NCBI RefSeq assembly: GCF_050947335.1
Contig: NW_027473314.1
Coordinates: forward strand, 5,084,001-5,148,000
Source: Megachile rotundata
Taxonomy: Eukaryota > Arthropoda > Insecta > Hymenoptera > Megachilidae
DNA length: 64,000 nucleotides
Reading direction: 5' to 3'
Below the pieces are notes generated by a model. The model had not been told where the DNA came from and did no database searches. It was given only the letters and a program-made list of their open reading frames with translations. Position 1 is the stretch's first letter; every line of letters starts with the position of its first letter. The position numbers and the translations under genes are program-made. This document shows, piece by piece, positions 32,523 through 48,706 of the stretch.

Positions 32523-35000
32523 TACAATCGCAATGTCACAATCACTATTATACAATCGCAATCATACAATCACAATCATACAATCACAATCATACAATCA
32601 CAATCACACAATCACAATCTTTCTATCACAATCATACAATCACAATCATACAATCGCAATCATACAATCGCAATGTCACAATCACTATCATACAATCACA
32701 ATCAAACAATCGCAATCATACAATCACAATCATACAATCACAATCATACAATCACAATCATACAATCACAATCATACAATCACAACCATACAATCACAAT
32801 CATACACTCACAATCATACAATCACAGTCATACAATCAAAATCATACAATCACAATCATAAAATCACAATCATACAATCACGATCATACAATCACGATCA
32901 TAAAATCACGATCATACAATCACGATCATACAATCACGATCATACAATCACAATCATACAATCACAATCATACAATCGCAATATTACAATCGCAATCATA
33001 CAATCGCAAAGTCACAATCACTATCATACAATCACAATCATACAATCAAAATCATACAATCACAATCATACAATCACAATCATACAATCCCAATCATACA
33101 ATCCCAATCATTCAACCTCAATCATACAATCACACTCATACAATCACAATCATGTAATCACAATCATACAATCACAATCATACAATCACCATCATACAAT
33201 CACAATCATACAATCACCATCATACAATCACAATCATACAATCATAATCATATAATCACACTCATTAAATTGCAATCACACAATCGCAATCATACAAACA
33301 CAATCATAAAATCGCAATCATACAATCTCAATGTCACAATCACAATCATACAATCACAATCATACAAACGCAATCATACAATCACAATCATATAATCACA
33401 ATTATACAATCACAATCATACAATCACAAGCATACAATCACAATCATACAATCACAATCATACAATCACAATCATACAATCTCAATCATGCAATCACAAT
33501 CATACAATCAAAATCATATAATCACAATCATACAATCACAATCATACAATCACAATCATACAATAAAAGTCATACAATAAAAGTCATACAATCACATTCA
33601 TACAATGACAATCATACAATCACAATCATACAATCACAATCATACAAACACAATCATACAATCACAGTCATGCAATCACAATCATACAATCGCAATCATA
33701 CAATCGCAATATCACAATCACTATCATACAATCACAATCATACAATCAGAGTCTTACAATCACAATCATACAATCACCATCATACAATCACAATCATACA
33801 ATCACAATCATACAATCACAGTCATACAATCACAATCATACAATCGCAATCACACAATCGCAATGTCACAATCACTATCGTACAATCACAATCATACAAT
33901 CACAATCATACAATCACAATCATACAATCACAATCATACCATCACAGTCATACAATCACAATCATACAATCACAACCATACAATCACAATCATACACTCA
34001 CAATCATACAATCACAGTCATACAATCAAAATCATACAATCACAATCATAAAATCACAATCATACAATCACGATCATACCATCACGATCATAAAATCACG
34101 ATCATACAATCACGATCATACAATCACGATCATACAATCACAATCATACAATCACAATCATTCAACCTCAATCATACAATCACAGTCATACAATCACAAT
34201 CATATAATCACAATCATACAATCACAATCATACAATCACCATCATACAATCACAATCATACAATCACCATCATACAATCACAATCATACAATCAAAGTCA
34301 TATAATCACACTCATTAAATTGCATTCACACAATCGCAATCATACAAACACAATCATAAAATCGCAATCATACAATCGCAATGTCACAATCACAATCATA
34401 CAATCACAATCATACAAACGCAATCATACAATCACAATCATATAATCACAATTATACAATCACAATCATACAATCACAAGCATACAATCACAATCATACA
34501 ATCACAATCATACCATCACAATCATGCAATCTCAATCATGCAATCGCAATCATACAATCAAAATCATATAATCACAATCATACAATCACAATCATACAAT
34601 CACAATCATACAATCACAATCATACAATCACAATCATACAATCACAATCATACAATCACAATCATACAATAAAAGTCATACAATAAAAGTCATACAATCA
34701 CATTCATACAATGACAATCATACAATCACAATCATACAATCACAATCATACAAACACAATCATACAATCACAGTCATGCAATCACAATCATACAATCGCA
34801 ATCATACAATCGCAATATCACAATCACTATCATACAATCACAATCATACAATCAGAGTCATACAATCACAATCATACAATCACAATCATACAATCACAAT
34901 CATACAATCACAATCATACAATCACAATCATACAATCACAGTCATACAGTCACAATCATACAATCGCAATCATACAATCGCAATGTAACAATCACTATCG
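32523..35000 (+). repeat. Transition between TTTCT domain and higher-order repeat
   Basis: This contains the last TTTCT word (32621), TTAAATTG units at 33265 and 34315, and material like 24.7-25.3 kb. From about 34,245 the sequence matches 39,677 onward at offset 5432. No gene is present. Confidence 0.8.
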
Positions 35001-35112
35001 TACAATCACGATCATACAATCACGATCATACAATCACGATCATACAATCACGATCATACAATTACGATCATACAATCACGATCATACAATCACGATCATA
35101 CAATCACGATCA
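35001..35112 (+). repeat. 8-unit cacgatca run, copy A
   Basis: One unit (35057) reads attacga. The copy B counterpart at 40489 does not. Confidence 0.93.
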
Positions 35113-35966
35113 TACAATCACAATCATACAATCACAGTCATACAATCACAGTCATACAATCACAATCATACAATCACAGTCACACAATCCCAGTCATATA
35201 ATCACAATCATACAATCGCAATCATACAATCGCAATGTCACAATCACTATTATACAATCACAATCATACAATCACAATCATACAATCACAATCATACAAT
35301 CACAATCATACAATCACAATCATATAATCACAATCATACAATCACAATCATACAATCACCATCATACAATCACAATCATACAATCACCATCATACAATCA
35401 CAATCATACAATCACAATCATATAATCACACTCCTTAAATTGCAATCACACAATCGCAATCATACAAACACAATCATAAAATCGCAATCATACAATCGCA
35501 ATGTCACAATCACAATCATACAATCACAATCATACAAACGCAATCATACAATCACAATCATATAATCACAATTATACAATCACAATCATACAATCACAAT
35601 CATACAATCACAGTCATATAATCACAATCATGCAATCACAATCATACAATCAAAATCATACAATCACAATCACACAGTCGCAATCATGCAATGACAATCA
35701 TACAATCACAATCATACAATTAAAATCATACAATCACAATCATACAATCACAATCATACAATCACAATCATGCAATCACAATCATACAATCACAATCATA
35801 CAATAAAAGTCATACAATCACAATCATACAATGACAATCATACAATCACAATCATACAATCACAATCATACAAACACAATCATACAATCACAGTCATGCA
35901 ATCACAATCATACAATCGCAATCATACAATCGCAATATCACAATCACTATCATACAATAACAATCA

Positions 35967-36134
35967 TACAATCACGATCATACAATCACGATCATACAAT
36001 CACGATCATACAATCACGATCATACAATCACGATCATACAATCACGATCATAGAATCACGATCATACAATCACGATCATACAATCACGATCATAGAATCA
36101 CGATCATACAATCACGATCATACAATCACGATCA
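35967..36134 (+). repeat. 12-unit cacgatca run, copy A
   Basis: Twelve units with two tagaat units. It is the same family as 1583, but it starts 532 bp after its TTAAATTG unit instead of 546. Confidence 0.93.
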
Positions 36135-37310
36135 TACAATCACAATCATACAATCACAATCATACAATCACAATCATACAAATAACATCATACAAATAAA
36201 ATCATACAACCACAATCATACAATCACAATCATACAATCACAGTCATACAATCACAGTCATACAATCACAATCATACAATCACAATCATACAAATAACAT
36301 CATACAAATAAAATCATACAACCACAATCATACAATCACAATCATACAATCACAGTCATACAATCACACTCATACAATCACAATCATACAATCGCAATAT
36401 TACAATCGCAATCATACAATCGCAAAGTCACAATCACTATCATACAATCACAATCATACAATCAAAATCATACAATCACAATCATACAATCACAATCATA
36501 CAATCCCAATCATACAATCCCAATCATTCAACCTCAATCATACAATCACAATCATCCAATCACAATCATATAATCACAATCATACAATCACAATCATACA
36601 ATCACCATCATACAATCACAATCATACAATCACCATCATACAATCACAATCATGCAATCATAATCATGTAATCACACTATTTAAATTGCGATCACACAAT
36701 CGCAATCATACAAACACAATCATAAAATCGCAATCATACAATCGCAATGTCACAATCACAATCATACAATCACAATCATACGAACGCAATCATACAATCA
36801 CAATCATATAATCACAATTATACAATCACAATCATACAATCACAAGCATACAATCACAATCATACAATCACAATCATACAATCACAATCATACAATCTCA
36901 ATCATGCAATCAAAATCATATAATCACAATCATGCAATCACAATCATACAATCACAATCATACAATCACAATCATACAGTCACAATCATACAATAAAAGT
37001 CATACAATAAAACTCATACAATCACATTCATACAATGACAATCATACAATCACAATCATACAATCACAATCATACAAACACAATCATACAATCACAGTCA
37101 TGCAATCACAATCATACAATCGCAATCATACAATCGCAATATCACAATCACTATCATACAATCACAATCATACAATCAGAGTCATACAATCACAATCATA
37201 CAATCACAATCATACAATCACAATCATACAATCACAATCATACTATCACAGTCATACAATCACAATCATACAATCGCAATCATACAATCGCAATGTAACA
37301 ATCACTATCG

Positions 37311-37408
37311 TACAATCACGATCATACAATCACGATCATACAATCACGATCATACAATCACGATCATACAATCACGATCATACAATCACGATCATACAAT
37401 CACGATCA
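37311..37408 (+). repeat. 7-unit cacgatca run, copy A
   Basis: Seven perfect units directly after a cgcaatgt, aacaatcactatcg word. Confidence 0.93.
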
Positions 37409-40400
37409 TACAATCACAATCATACAATCACAGTCATACAATCACAGTCATACAATCACAATCATACAATCGCAATCATACAATCGCAATGTCACAATCA
37501 CTATTATACAATCACAATCATACAATCACAATCATACAATCACAATCATACAATCGCAATCATACAATCGCAATGTCACAATCACTATCATACAATCACA
37601 ATCAAACAATCGCAATCATACAATCACAATCATACAATCACAATCATACAATCACAATCATACAATCACAATCATACAATCACAACCATACAATCACAAT
37701 GATACACTCACAATCATACAATCACAGTCATACAATCAAAATCATACAATCACAATCATAAAATCACAATCATACAATCACGATCATACAATCACGATCA
37801 TACAATCACGATCATACAATCACGATCATACAATCACAATCATACAATCACAATCATACAATCGCAATATTACAATCGCAATCATAGAATCACAATTATA
37901 CAATCACAATCATACAATCACAAGCATACAATCACAATCATACAATCACAATCATAAAATCACAATCATACAATCTCAATCATGCAATCACAATCATATA
38001 ATCACAGTCATACAATCGCAATATTACAATCGCAATCATACAATCACAATCATACAAATAACATCATACAAATAAAATCATAAAACCACAATCATACAAT
38101 CACAATCATACAATCACCGTCATACAATCACAGTCATACAATCACAATCATACAATCACAATCATACAAATAACATCATACAAATAAAATCATACAACCA
38201 CAATCATACAATCACAATCATACAATCACAGTCATACAATCACACTCATACAATCACAATCATACAATCGCAATCATACAATCGCAATGTCACAATCACT
38301 ATCATACAATCACAATCATACAATCACAATCATACAATCACAATCATACAATCACAATCATACAATCACAACCATACAATCACAATCATACACTCACAAT
38401 CATACAATCACAGTCATACAATCAAAATCATACAGTCACAATCATAAAATCACAATCATACAATCACGATCATACAATCACGATCATAAAATCACGATCA
38501 TACAATCACGATCATACAATCACGATCATACAATCACAATCATACAATCACAATCATAAAATCGCAATATTACAATCGCAATCATACAATCGCAAAGTCA
38601 CAATCACTATCATACAATCACAATCATACAATCAAAATCATACAATCACAATCATACAATCACAATCATACAATCCCAATCATACAATCCCAATCATTCA
38701 ACCTCAATCATACAATCACAATCATACAATCACAATCATATAATCACAATCATACAATCACAATCATACAATCACCATCATACAATCACAATCATACAAT
38801 CATAATCATGTAATCACACTCATTAAATTGCGATCACACAATCGCAATCATACAAACACAATCATAAAATCGCAATCATACAATCGCAATGTCACAATCA
38901 CAATCATACAATCACAATCATACAAACGCAATCATACAATCACAATCATAGAATCACAATTATACAATCACAATCATACAATCACAAGCATACAATCACA
39001 ATCATACAATCACAATCATAAAATCACAATCATACAATCTCAATCATGCAATCACAATCATACAATCAAAATCATATAATCACAATCATACAATCACAAT
39101 CATACAATCACAATCATACAATCACAATCATACAATCACAATCATACAATAAAAGTCATACAATAAAAGTCATACAATCACATTCATACAATGACAATCA
39201 TACAATCACAATCATACAATCACAATCATACAAACACAATCATACAATCACAGTCATGCAATCACAATCATACAATCGCAATCATACAATCGCAATATCA
39301 CAATCACTATCATACAATCACAATCATACAATCAGCGTCATACAATCACAATCATACAATCACAATCATACAATCACAATCATACAATCACAATCATACA
39401 ATCACTGTCATACAATCACAATCATACAATCGCAATCATACAATCGCAATGTCACAATCACTATCGTACAATCACAATCATACAATCACAATCATACAAT
39501 CACAATCATACAATCACAATCATACAATCACGACCATACAATCACGATCATACAATCACAATCATACAATCGCAATATTACAATCGCATTCATACAATCA
39601 CAATCATTCAATTAAAATCATACAATCACAATCATACAATGGCAATCATACAATCACAATCATACAATCATAATCATACAATCACAATCATACAATCACC
39701 ATCATACAATCACAATCATACAATCAAAGTCATATAATCACACTCATTAAATTGCATTCACACAATCGCAATCATACAAACACAATCATAAAATCGCAAT
39801 CATACAATCGCAATGTCACAATCACAATCATACAATCACAATCATACAAACGCAATCATACAATCACAATCATATAATCACAATTATACAATCACAATCA
39901 TACAATCACAAGCATACAATCACAATCATACAATCACAATCATACCATCACAATCATGCAATCTCAATCATGCAATCGCAATCATACAATCAAAATCATA
40001 TAATCACAATCATACAATCACAATCATACAATCACAATCATACAATCACAATCATACAATCACAATCATACAATCACAATCATACAATCACAATCATACA
40101 ATAAAAGTCATACAATAAAAGTCATACAATCACATTCATACAATGACAATCATACAATCACAATCATACAATCACAATCATACAAACACAATCATACAAT
40201 CACAGTCATGCAATCACAATCATACAATCGCAATCATACAATCGCAATATCACAATCACTATCATACAATCACAATCATACAATCAGAGTCATACAATCA
40301 CAATCATACAATCACAATCATACAATCACAATCATACAATCACAATCATACAATCACAATCATACAATCACAGTCATACAGTCACAATCATACAATCGCA

Positions 40401-40432
40401 ATCATACAATCGCAATGTAACAATCACTATCG

Positions 40433-40544
40433 TACAATCACGATCATACAATCACGATCATACAATCACGATCATACAATCACGATCATACAATCACGAT
40501 CATACAATCACGATCATACAATCACGATCATACAATCACGATCA
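40433..40544 (+). repeat. 8-unit cacgatca run, copy B
   Basis: Eight uniform units. Confidence 0.93.
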
Positions 40545-41398
40545 TACAATCACAATCATACAATCACAGTCATACAATCACAGTCATACAATCACAATCA
40601 TACAATCACAGTCACACAATCCCAGTCATATAATCACAATCATACAATCGCAATCATACAATCGCAATGTCACAATCACTATTATACAATCACAATCATA
40701 CAATCACAATCATACAATCACAATCATACAATCACAATCATACAATCACAATCATATAATCACAATCATACAATCACAATCATACAATCACCATCATACA
40801 ATCACAATCATACAATCACCATCATACAATCACAATCATACAATCACAATCATATAATCACACTCCTTAAATTGCAATCACACAATCGCAATCATACAAA
40901 CACAATCATAAAATCGCAATCATACAATCGCAATGTCACAATCACAATCATACAATCACAATCATACAAACGCAATCATACAATCACAATCATATAATCA
41001 CAATTATACAATCACAATCATACAATCACAATCATACAATCACAATCATATAATCACAATCATGCAATCACAATCATACAATCAAAATCATACAATCACA
41101 ATCACACAGTCGCAATCATGCAATGACAATCATACAATCACAATCATACAATTAAAATCATACAATCACAATCATACAATCACAATCATACAATCACAAT
41201 CATGCAATCACAATCATACAATCACAATCATACAATAAAAGTCATACAATCACAATCATACAATGACAATCATACAATCACAATCATACAATCACAATCA
41301 TACAAACACAATCATACAATCACAGTCATGCAATCACAATCATACAATCGCAATCATACAATCGCAATATCACAATCACTATCATACAATAACAATCA

Positions 41399-41566
41399 TA
41401 CAATCACGATCATACAATCACGATCATACAATCACGATCATACAATCACGATCATACAATCACGATCATACAATCACGATCATAGAATCACGATCATACA
41501 ATCACGATCATACAATCACGATCATAGAATCACGATCATACAATCACGATCATACAATCACGATCA
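41399..41566 (+). repeat. 12-unit cacgatca run, copy B
   Basis: Twelve units with the same two tagaat units as in copy A. Confidence 0.93.
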
Positions 41567-42756
41567 TACAATCACAATCATACAATCACAATCATACAAT
41601 CACAATCATACAATCACAATCATACAAATAACATCATACAAATAAAATCATACAACCACAATCATACAATCACAATCATACAATCACAGTCATACAATCA
41701 CAGTCATACAATCACAATCATACAATCACAATCATACAAATAACATCATACAAATAAAATCATACAACCACAATCATACAATCACAATCATACAATCACA
41801 GTCATACAATCACACTCATACAATCACAATCATACAATCGCAATATTACAATCGCAATCATACAATCGCAAAGTCACAATCACTATCATACAATCACAAT
41901 CATACAATCAAAATCATACAATCACAATCATACAATCACAATCATACAATCCCAATCATACAATCCCAATCATTCAACCTCAATCATACAATCACAATCA
42001 TCCAATCACAATCATATAATCACAATCATACAATCACAATCATACAATCACCATCATACAATCACAATCATACAATCACCATCATACAATCACAATCATG
42101 CAATCATAATCATGTAATCACACTATTTAAATTGCGATCACACAATCGCAATCATACAAACACAATCATAAAATCGCAATCATACAATCGCAATGTCACA
42201 ATCACAATCATACAATCACAATCATACGAACGCAATCATACAATCACAATCATATAATCACAATTATACAATCACAATCATACAATCACAAGCATACAAT
42301 CACAATCATACAATCACAATCATACAATCACAATCATACAATCTCAATCATGCAATCAAAATCATATAATCACAATCATGCAATCACAATCATACAATCA
42401 CAATCATACAATCACAATCATACAGTCACAATCATACAATAAAAGTCATACAATAAAACTCATACAATCACATTCATACAATGACAATCATACAATCACA
42501 ATCATACAATCACAATCATACAAACACAATCATACAATCACAGTCATGCAATCACAATCATACAATCGCAATCATACAATCGCAATATCACAATCACTAT
42601 CATACAATCACAATCATACAATCAGAGTCATACAATCACAATCATACAATCACAATCATACAATCACAATCATACAATCACAATCATACTATCACAGTCA
42701 TACAATCACAATCATACAATCGCAATCATACAATCGCAATGTAACAATCACTATCG

Positions 42757-42854
42757 TACAATCACGATCATACAATCACGATCATACAATCACGATCATA
42801 CAATCACGATCATACAATCACGATCATACAATCACGATCATACAATCACGATCA
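42757..42854 (+). repeat. 7-unit cacgatca run, copy B
   Basis: Seven uniform units, 5446 bp after the copy A run. Confidence 0.93.
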
Positions 42855-45800
42855 TACAATCACAATCATACAATCACAGTCATACAATCACAGTCATACA
42901 ATCACAATCATACAATCGCAATCATACAATCGCAATGTCACAATCACTATTATACAATCACAATCATACAATCACAATCATACAATCACAATCATACAAT
43001 CGCAATCATACAATCGCAATGTCACAATCACTATCATACAATCACAATCAAACAATCGCAATCATACAATCACAATCATACAATCACAATCATACAATCA
43101 CAATCATACAATCACAATCATACAATCACAACCATACAATCACAATGATACACTCACAATCATACAATCACAGTCATACAATCAAAATCATACAATCACA
43201 ATCATAAAATCACAATCATACAATCACGATCATACAATCACGATCATACAATCACGATCATACAATCACGATCATACAATCACAATCATACAATCACAAT
43301 CATACAATCGCAATATTACAATCGCAATCATAGAATCACAATTATACAATCACAATCATACAATCACAAGCATACAATCACAATCATACAATCACAATCA
43401 TAAAATCACAATCATACAATCTCAATCATGCAATCACAATCATATAATCACAGTCATACAATCGCAATATTACAATCGCAATCATACAATCACAATCATA
43501 CAAATAACATCATACAAATAAAATCATAAAACCACAATCATACAATCACAATCATACAATCACCGTCATACAATCACAGTCATACAATCACAATCATACA
43601 ATCACAATCATACAAATAACATCATACAAATAAAATCATACAACCACAATCATACAATCACAATCATACAATCACAGTCATACAATCACACTCATACAAT
43701 CACAATCATACAATCGCAATCATACAATCGCAATGTCACAATCACTATCATACAATCACAATCATACAATCACAATCATACAATCACAATCATACAATCA
43801 CAATCATACAATCACAACCATACAATCACAATCATACACTCACAATCATACAATCACAGTCATACAATCAAAATCATACAGTCACAATCATAAAATCACA
43901 ATCATACAATCACGATCATACAATCACGATCATAAAATCACGATCATACAATCACGATCATACAATCACGATCATACAATCACAATCATACAATCACAAT
44001 CATAAAATCGCAATATTACAATCGCAATCATACAATCGCAAAGTCACAATCACTATCATACAATCACAATCATACAATCAAAATCATACAATCACAATCA
44101 TACAATCACAATCATACAATCCCAATCATACAATCCCAATCATTCAACCTCAATCATACAATCACAATCATACAATCACAATCATATAATCACAATCATA
44201 CAATCACAATCATACAATCACCATCATACAATCACAATCATACAATCATAATCATGTAATCACACTCATTAAATTGCGATCACACAATCGCAATCATACA
44301 AACACAATCATAAAATCGCAATCATACAATCGCAATGTCACAATCACAATCATACAATCACAATCATACAAACGCAATCATACAATCACAATCATAGAAT
44401 CACAATTATACAATCACAATCATACAATCACAAGCATACAATCACAATCATACAATCACAATCATAAAATCACAATCATACAATCTCAATCATGCAATCA
44501 CAATCATACAATCAAAATCATATAATCACAATCATACAATCACAATCATACAATCACAATCATACAATCACAATCATACAATCACAATCATACAATAAAA
44601 GTCATACAATAAAAGTCATACAATCACATTCATACAATGACAATCATACAATCACAATCATACAATCACAATCATACAAACACAATCATACAATCACAGT
44701 CATGCAATCACAATCATACAATCGCAATCATACAATCGCAATATCACAATCACTATCATACAATCACAATCATACAATCAGCGTCATACAATCACAATCA
44801 TACAATCACAATCATACAATCACAATCATACAATCACAATCATACAATCACTGTCATACAATCACAATCATACAATCGCAATCATACAATCGCAATGTCA
44901 CAATCACTATCGTACAATCACAATCATACAATCACAATCATACAATCACAATCATACAATCACAATCATACAATCACGACCATACAATCACGATCATACA
45001 ATCACAATCATACAATCGCAATATTACAATCGCATTCATACAATCACAATCATTCAATTAAAATCATACAATCACAATCATACAATGGCAATCATACAAT
45101 CACAATCATACAATCATAATCATACAATCACAATCATACAATCACAATCATACAATCACAATCATACAATCACAATCATACAATCACAATCATACAATCA
45201 CAATCATACAATCACAATCATATAATCACAGTCATTCAATCGCAATATTACAATCGCAATCATACAATCACAAACATCCAATTAAAATCATACAATCGCA
45301 ATCATACAATGACAATCATACAATCACAATCATACAATCACAATGTCACAATCACTATCGTACAATCACAATCATACAATCACAATCATACAATCACAAT
45401 CATACAATAACGACCATACAATCACGATCATACAATCACAATCATACAATCGCAATATTACAATCGCAATCATACAATCACAATCATACAATTAAAATCA
45501 TACAATCACAATCATACAATGGCAATCATACAATCACAATCATACAATCATAATCATACAATCACAATCATACAATCACAATCATACAATCACAATCATA
45601 TAATCACAGTCATACAATCGCAATATTACAATCGCAATCATACAATCACAAACATCCAATTAAAATCATACAATCGCAATCATACAATGACAATCATACA
45701 ATCACAATCATACAATCACAATCATACAATCACAATCATACAATCACAATCATACAATAAAAGTCATACAATAAAAGTCATACAATCACATTCATACAAT

Positions 45801-46074
45801 GACAATCATACAATCACAATCATACAATCACAATCATACAAACACAATCATACAATCACAGTCATGCAATCACAATCATACAATCGCAATCATACAATCG
45901 CAATATCACAATCACTATCATACAATCACAATCATACAATCAGAGTCATACAATCACAATCATACAATCACAATCATACAATCACAATCATACAATCACA
46001 ATCATACAATCACAGTCATACAGTCACAATCATACAATCGCAATCATACAATCGCAATGTAACAATCACTATCG

Positions 46075-46200
46075 TACAATCACGATCATACAATCACGAT
46101 CATACAATCACGATCATACAATCACGATCATACAATCACGATCATACAATCACGATCATACAATCACGATCATACAATCACGATCATACAATCACGATCA
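46075..46200 (+). repeat. 9-unit cacgatca run, copy C
   Basis: One unit longer than the A and B counterparts. It is shared with copy D. Confidence 0.93.
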
Positions 46201-47264
46201 TACAATCACAATCATACAATCACAGTCATACAATCACAGTCATACAATCACAATCATACAATCGCAATCATACAATCGCAATGTCACAATCACTATTATA
46301 CAATCACAATCATACAATCACAATCATACAATCACAATCATACAATCGCAATCATACAATCGCAATCATACAATCGCAATGTCACAATCACTATCATACA
46401 ATCACAATCAAACAATCGCAATCATACAATCACAATCATACAATCACAATCATACAATCACAATCATACAATCACAATCATACAATCACAATCATACAAA
46501 TAACATCATACAAATAAAATCATACAACCACAATCATACAATCACAATCATACAATCACAGTCATACAATCCCAGTCATACAATCACAATCATACAATCG
46601 CAATCATACAATCGCAATGTCACAATCACTATTATACAATCACAATCATACAATCACCATCATACAATCACAATCATACAATCACCATCATACAATCACA
46701 ATCATACAATCATAATCATATAATCACACTCCTTAAATTGCAATCACACAATCGCAATCATACAAACACAATCATAAAATCGCAATCATACAATCGCAAT
46801 GTCACAATCACAATCATACAATCACAATCATACAAACGCAATCATACAATCACAATCATATAATCACAATTATACAATCACAATCATACAATCACAATCA
46901 TACAATCACAATCATATAATCACAATCATGCAATCACAATCATACAATCAAAATCATACAATCACAATCATACAGTCGCAATCATGCAATGACAATCATA
47001 CAATCACAATCATACAATTAAAATCATACAATCACAATCATACAATCACAATCATACAATCACAATCATGCAATCACAATCATACAATCACAATCATACA
47101 ATAAAAGTCATACAATCACAATCATACAATGACAATCATACAATCACAATCATACAATCACAATCATACAAACACAATCATACAATCACAGTCATGCAAT
47201 CACAATCATACAATCGCAATCATACAATCGCAATATCACAATCACTATCATACAATAACAATCA

Positions 47265-47432
47265 TACAATCACGATCATACAATCACGATCATACAATCA
47301 CGATCATACAATCACGATCATACAATCACGATCATACAATCACGATCATAGAATCACGATCATACAATCACGATCATACAATCACGATCATAGAATCACG
47401 ATCATACAATCACGATCATACAATCACGATCA
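47265..47432 (+). repeat. 12-unit cacgatca run, copy C
   Basis: Twelve units with the two tagaat units. Confidence 0.93.
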
Positions 47433-48608
47433 TACAATCACAATCATACAATCACAATCATACAATCACAATCATACAAATAACATCATACAAATAAAAT
47501 CATACAACCACAATCATACAATCACAATCATACAATCACAGTCATACAATCACAGTCATACAATCACAATCATACAATCACAATCATACAAATAACATCA
47601 TACAAATAAAATCATACAACCACAATCATACAGTCGCAATCATACAATCACAGTCATACAATCACACTCATACAATCACAATCATACAATCGCAATATTA
47701 CAATCGCAATCATACAATCGCAAAGTCACAATCACTATCATACAATCACAATCATACAATCAAAATCATACAATCACAATCATACAATCACAATCATACA
47801 ATCCCAATCATACAATCCCAATCATTCAACCTCAATCATACAATCACAATCATACAATCACAATCATATAATCACAATCATACAATCACAATCATACAAT
47901 CACCATCATACAATCACAATCATACAATCACCATCATACAATCACAATCATGCAATCATAATCATGTAATCACACTATTTAAATTGCGATCACACAATCG
48001 CAATCATACAAACACAATCATAAAATCGCAATCATACAATCGCAATGTCACAATCACAATCATACAATCACAATCATACGAACGCAATCATACAATCACA
48101 ATCATATAATCACAATTATACAATCACAATCATACAATCACAAGCATACAATCACAATCATACAATCACAATCATACAATCACAATCATACAATCTCAAT
48201 CATGCAATCAAAATCATATAATCACAATCATACAATCACAATCATACAATCACAATCATACAATCACAATCATACAGTCACAATCATACAATAAAAGTCA
48301 TACAATAAAAGTCATACAATCACATTCATACAATGACAATCATACAATCACAATCATACAATCACAATCATACAAACACAATCATACAATCACAGTCATG
48401 CAATCACAATCATACAATCGCAATCATACAATCGCAATATCACAATCACTATCATACAATCACAATCATACAATCAGAGTCATACAATCACAATCATACA
48501 ATCACAATCATACAATCACAATCATACAATCACAATCATACTATCACAGTCATACAATCACAATCATACAATCGCAATCATACAATCGCAATGTAACAAT
48601 CACTATCG

Positions 48609-48706
48609 TACAATCACGATCATACAATCACGATCATACAATCACGATCATACAATCACGATCATACAATCACGATCATACAATCACGATCATACAATCA
48701 CGATCA
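48609..48706 (+). repeat. 7-unit cacgatca run, copy C
   Basis: Seven units. Copy C departs from the others shortly after it, at about 48,785. Confidence 0.93.

Larger units (their letters stand above)
35001..40432 (+). repeat. Higher-order repeat copy A (388 units)
   Basis: Ordered landmarks are an 8-unit cacgatca run (35001), ccttaaattg (35435), a 12-unit run (35967), atttaaattgcg (36681), a 7-unit run (37311) and cattaaattgcg (38823). Spacings are 434, 532, 714, 630 and 1512 bp. Differences from copy B are few: T at 35063 against C at 40495, G at 35613 against A at 41045, and three plain units at 36135-36176 against four at 41567-41622. Confidence 0.92.
40433..46074 (+). repeat. Higher-order repeat copy B (403 units)
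   Basis: Same landmark order: 40433, 40867, 41399, 42127, 42757, 44269. Spacings are 434, 532, 728, 630 and 1512 bp. The extra 14 bp is one additional plain unit. After 44269 there is a longer tail (2464 bp to the next ccttaaattg, against 2044 in copy A) holding a tacaatggcaatca word absent from the end of copy A. Confidence 0.92.
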
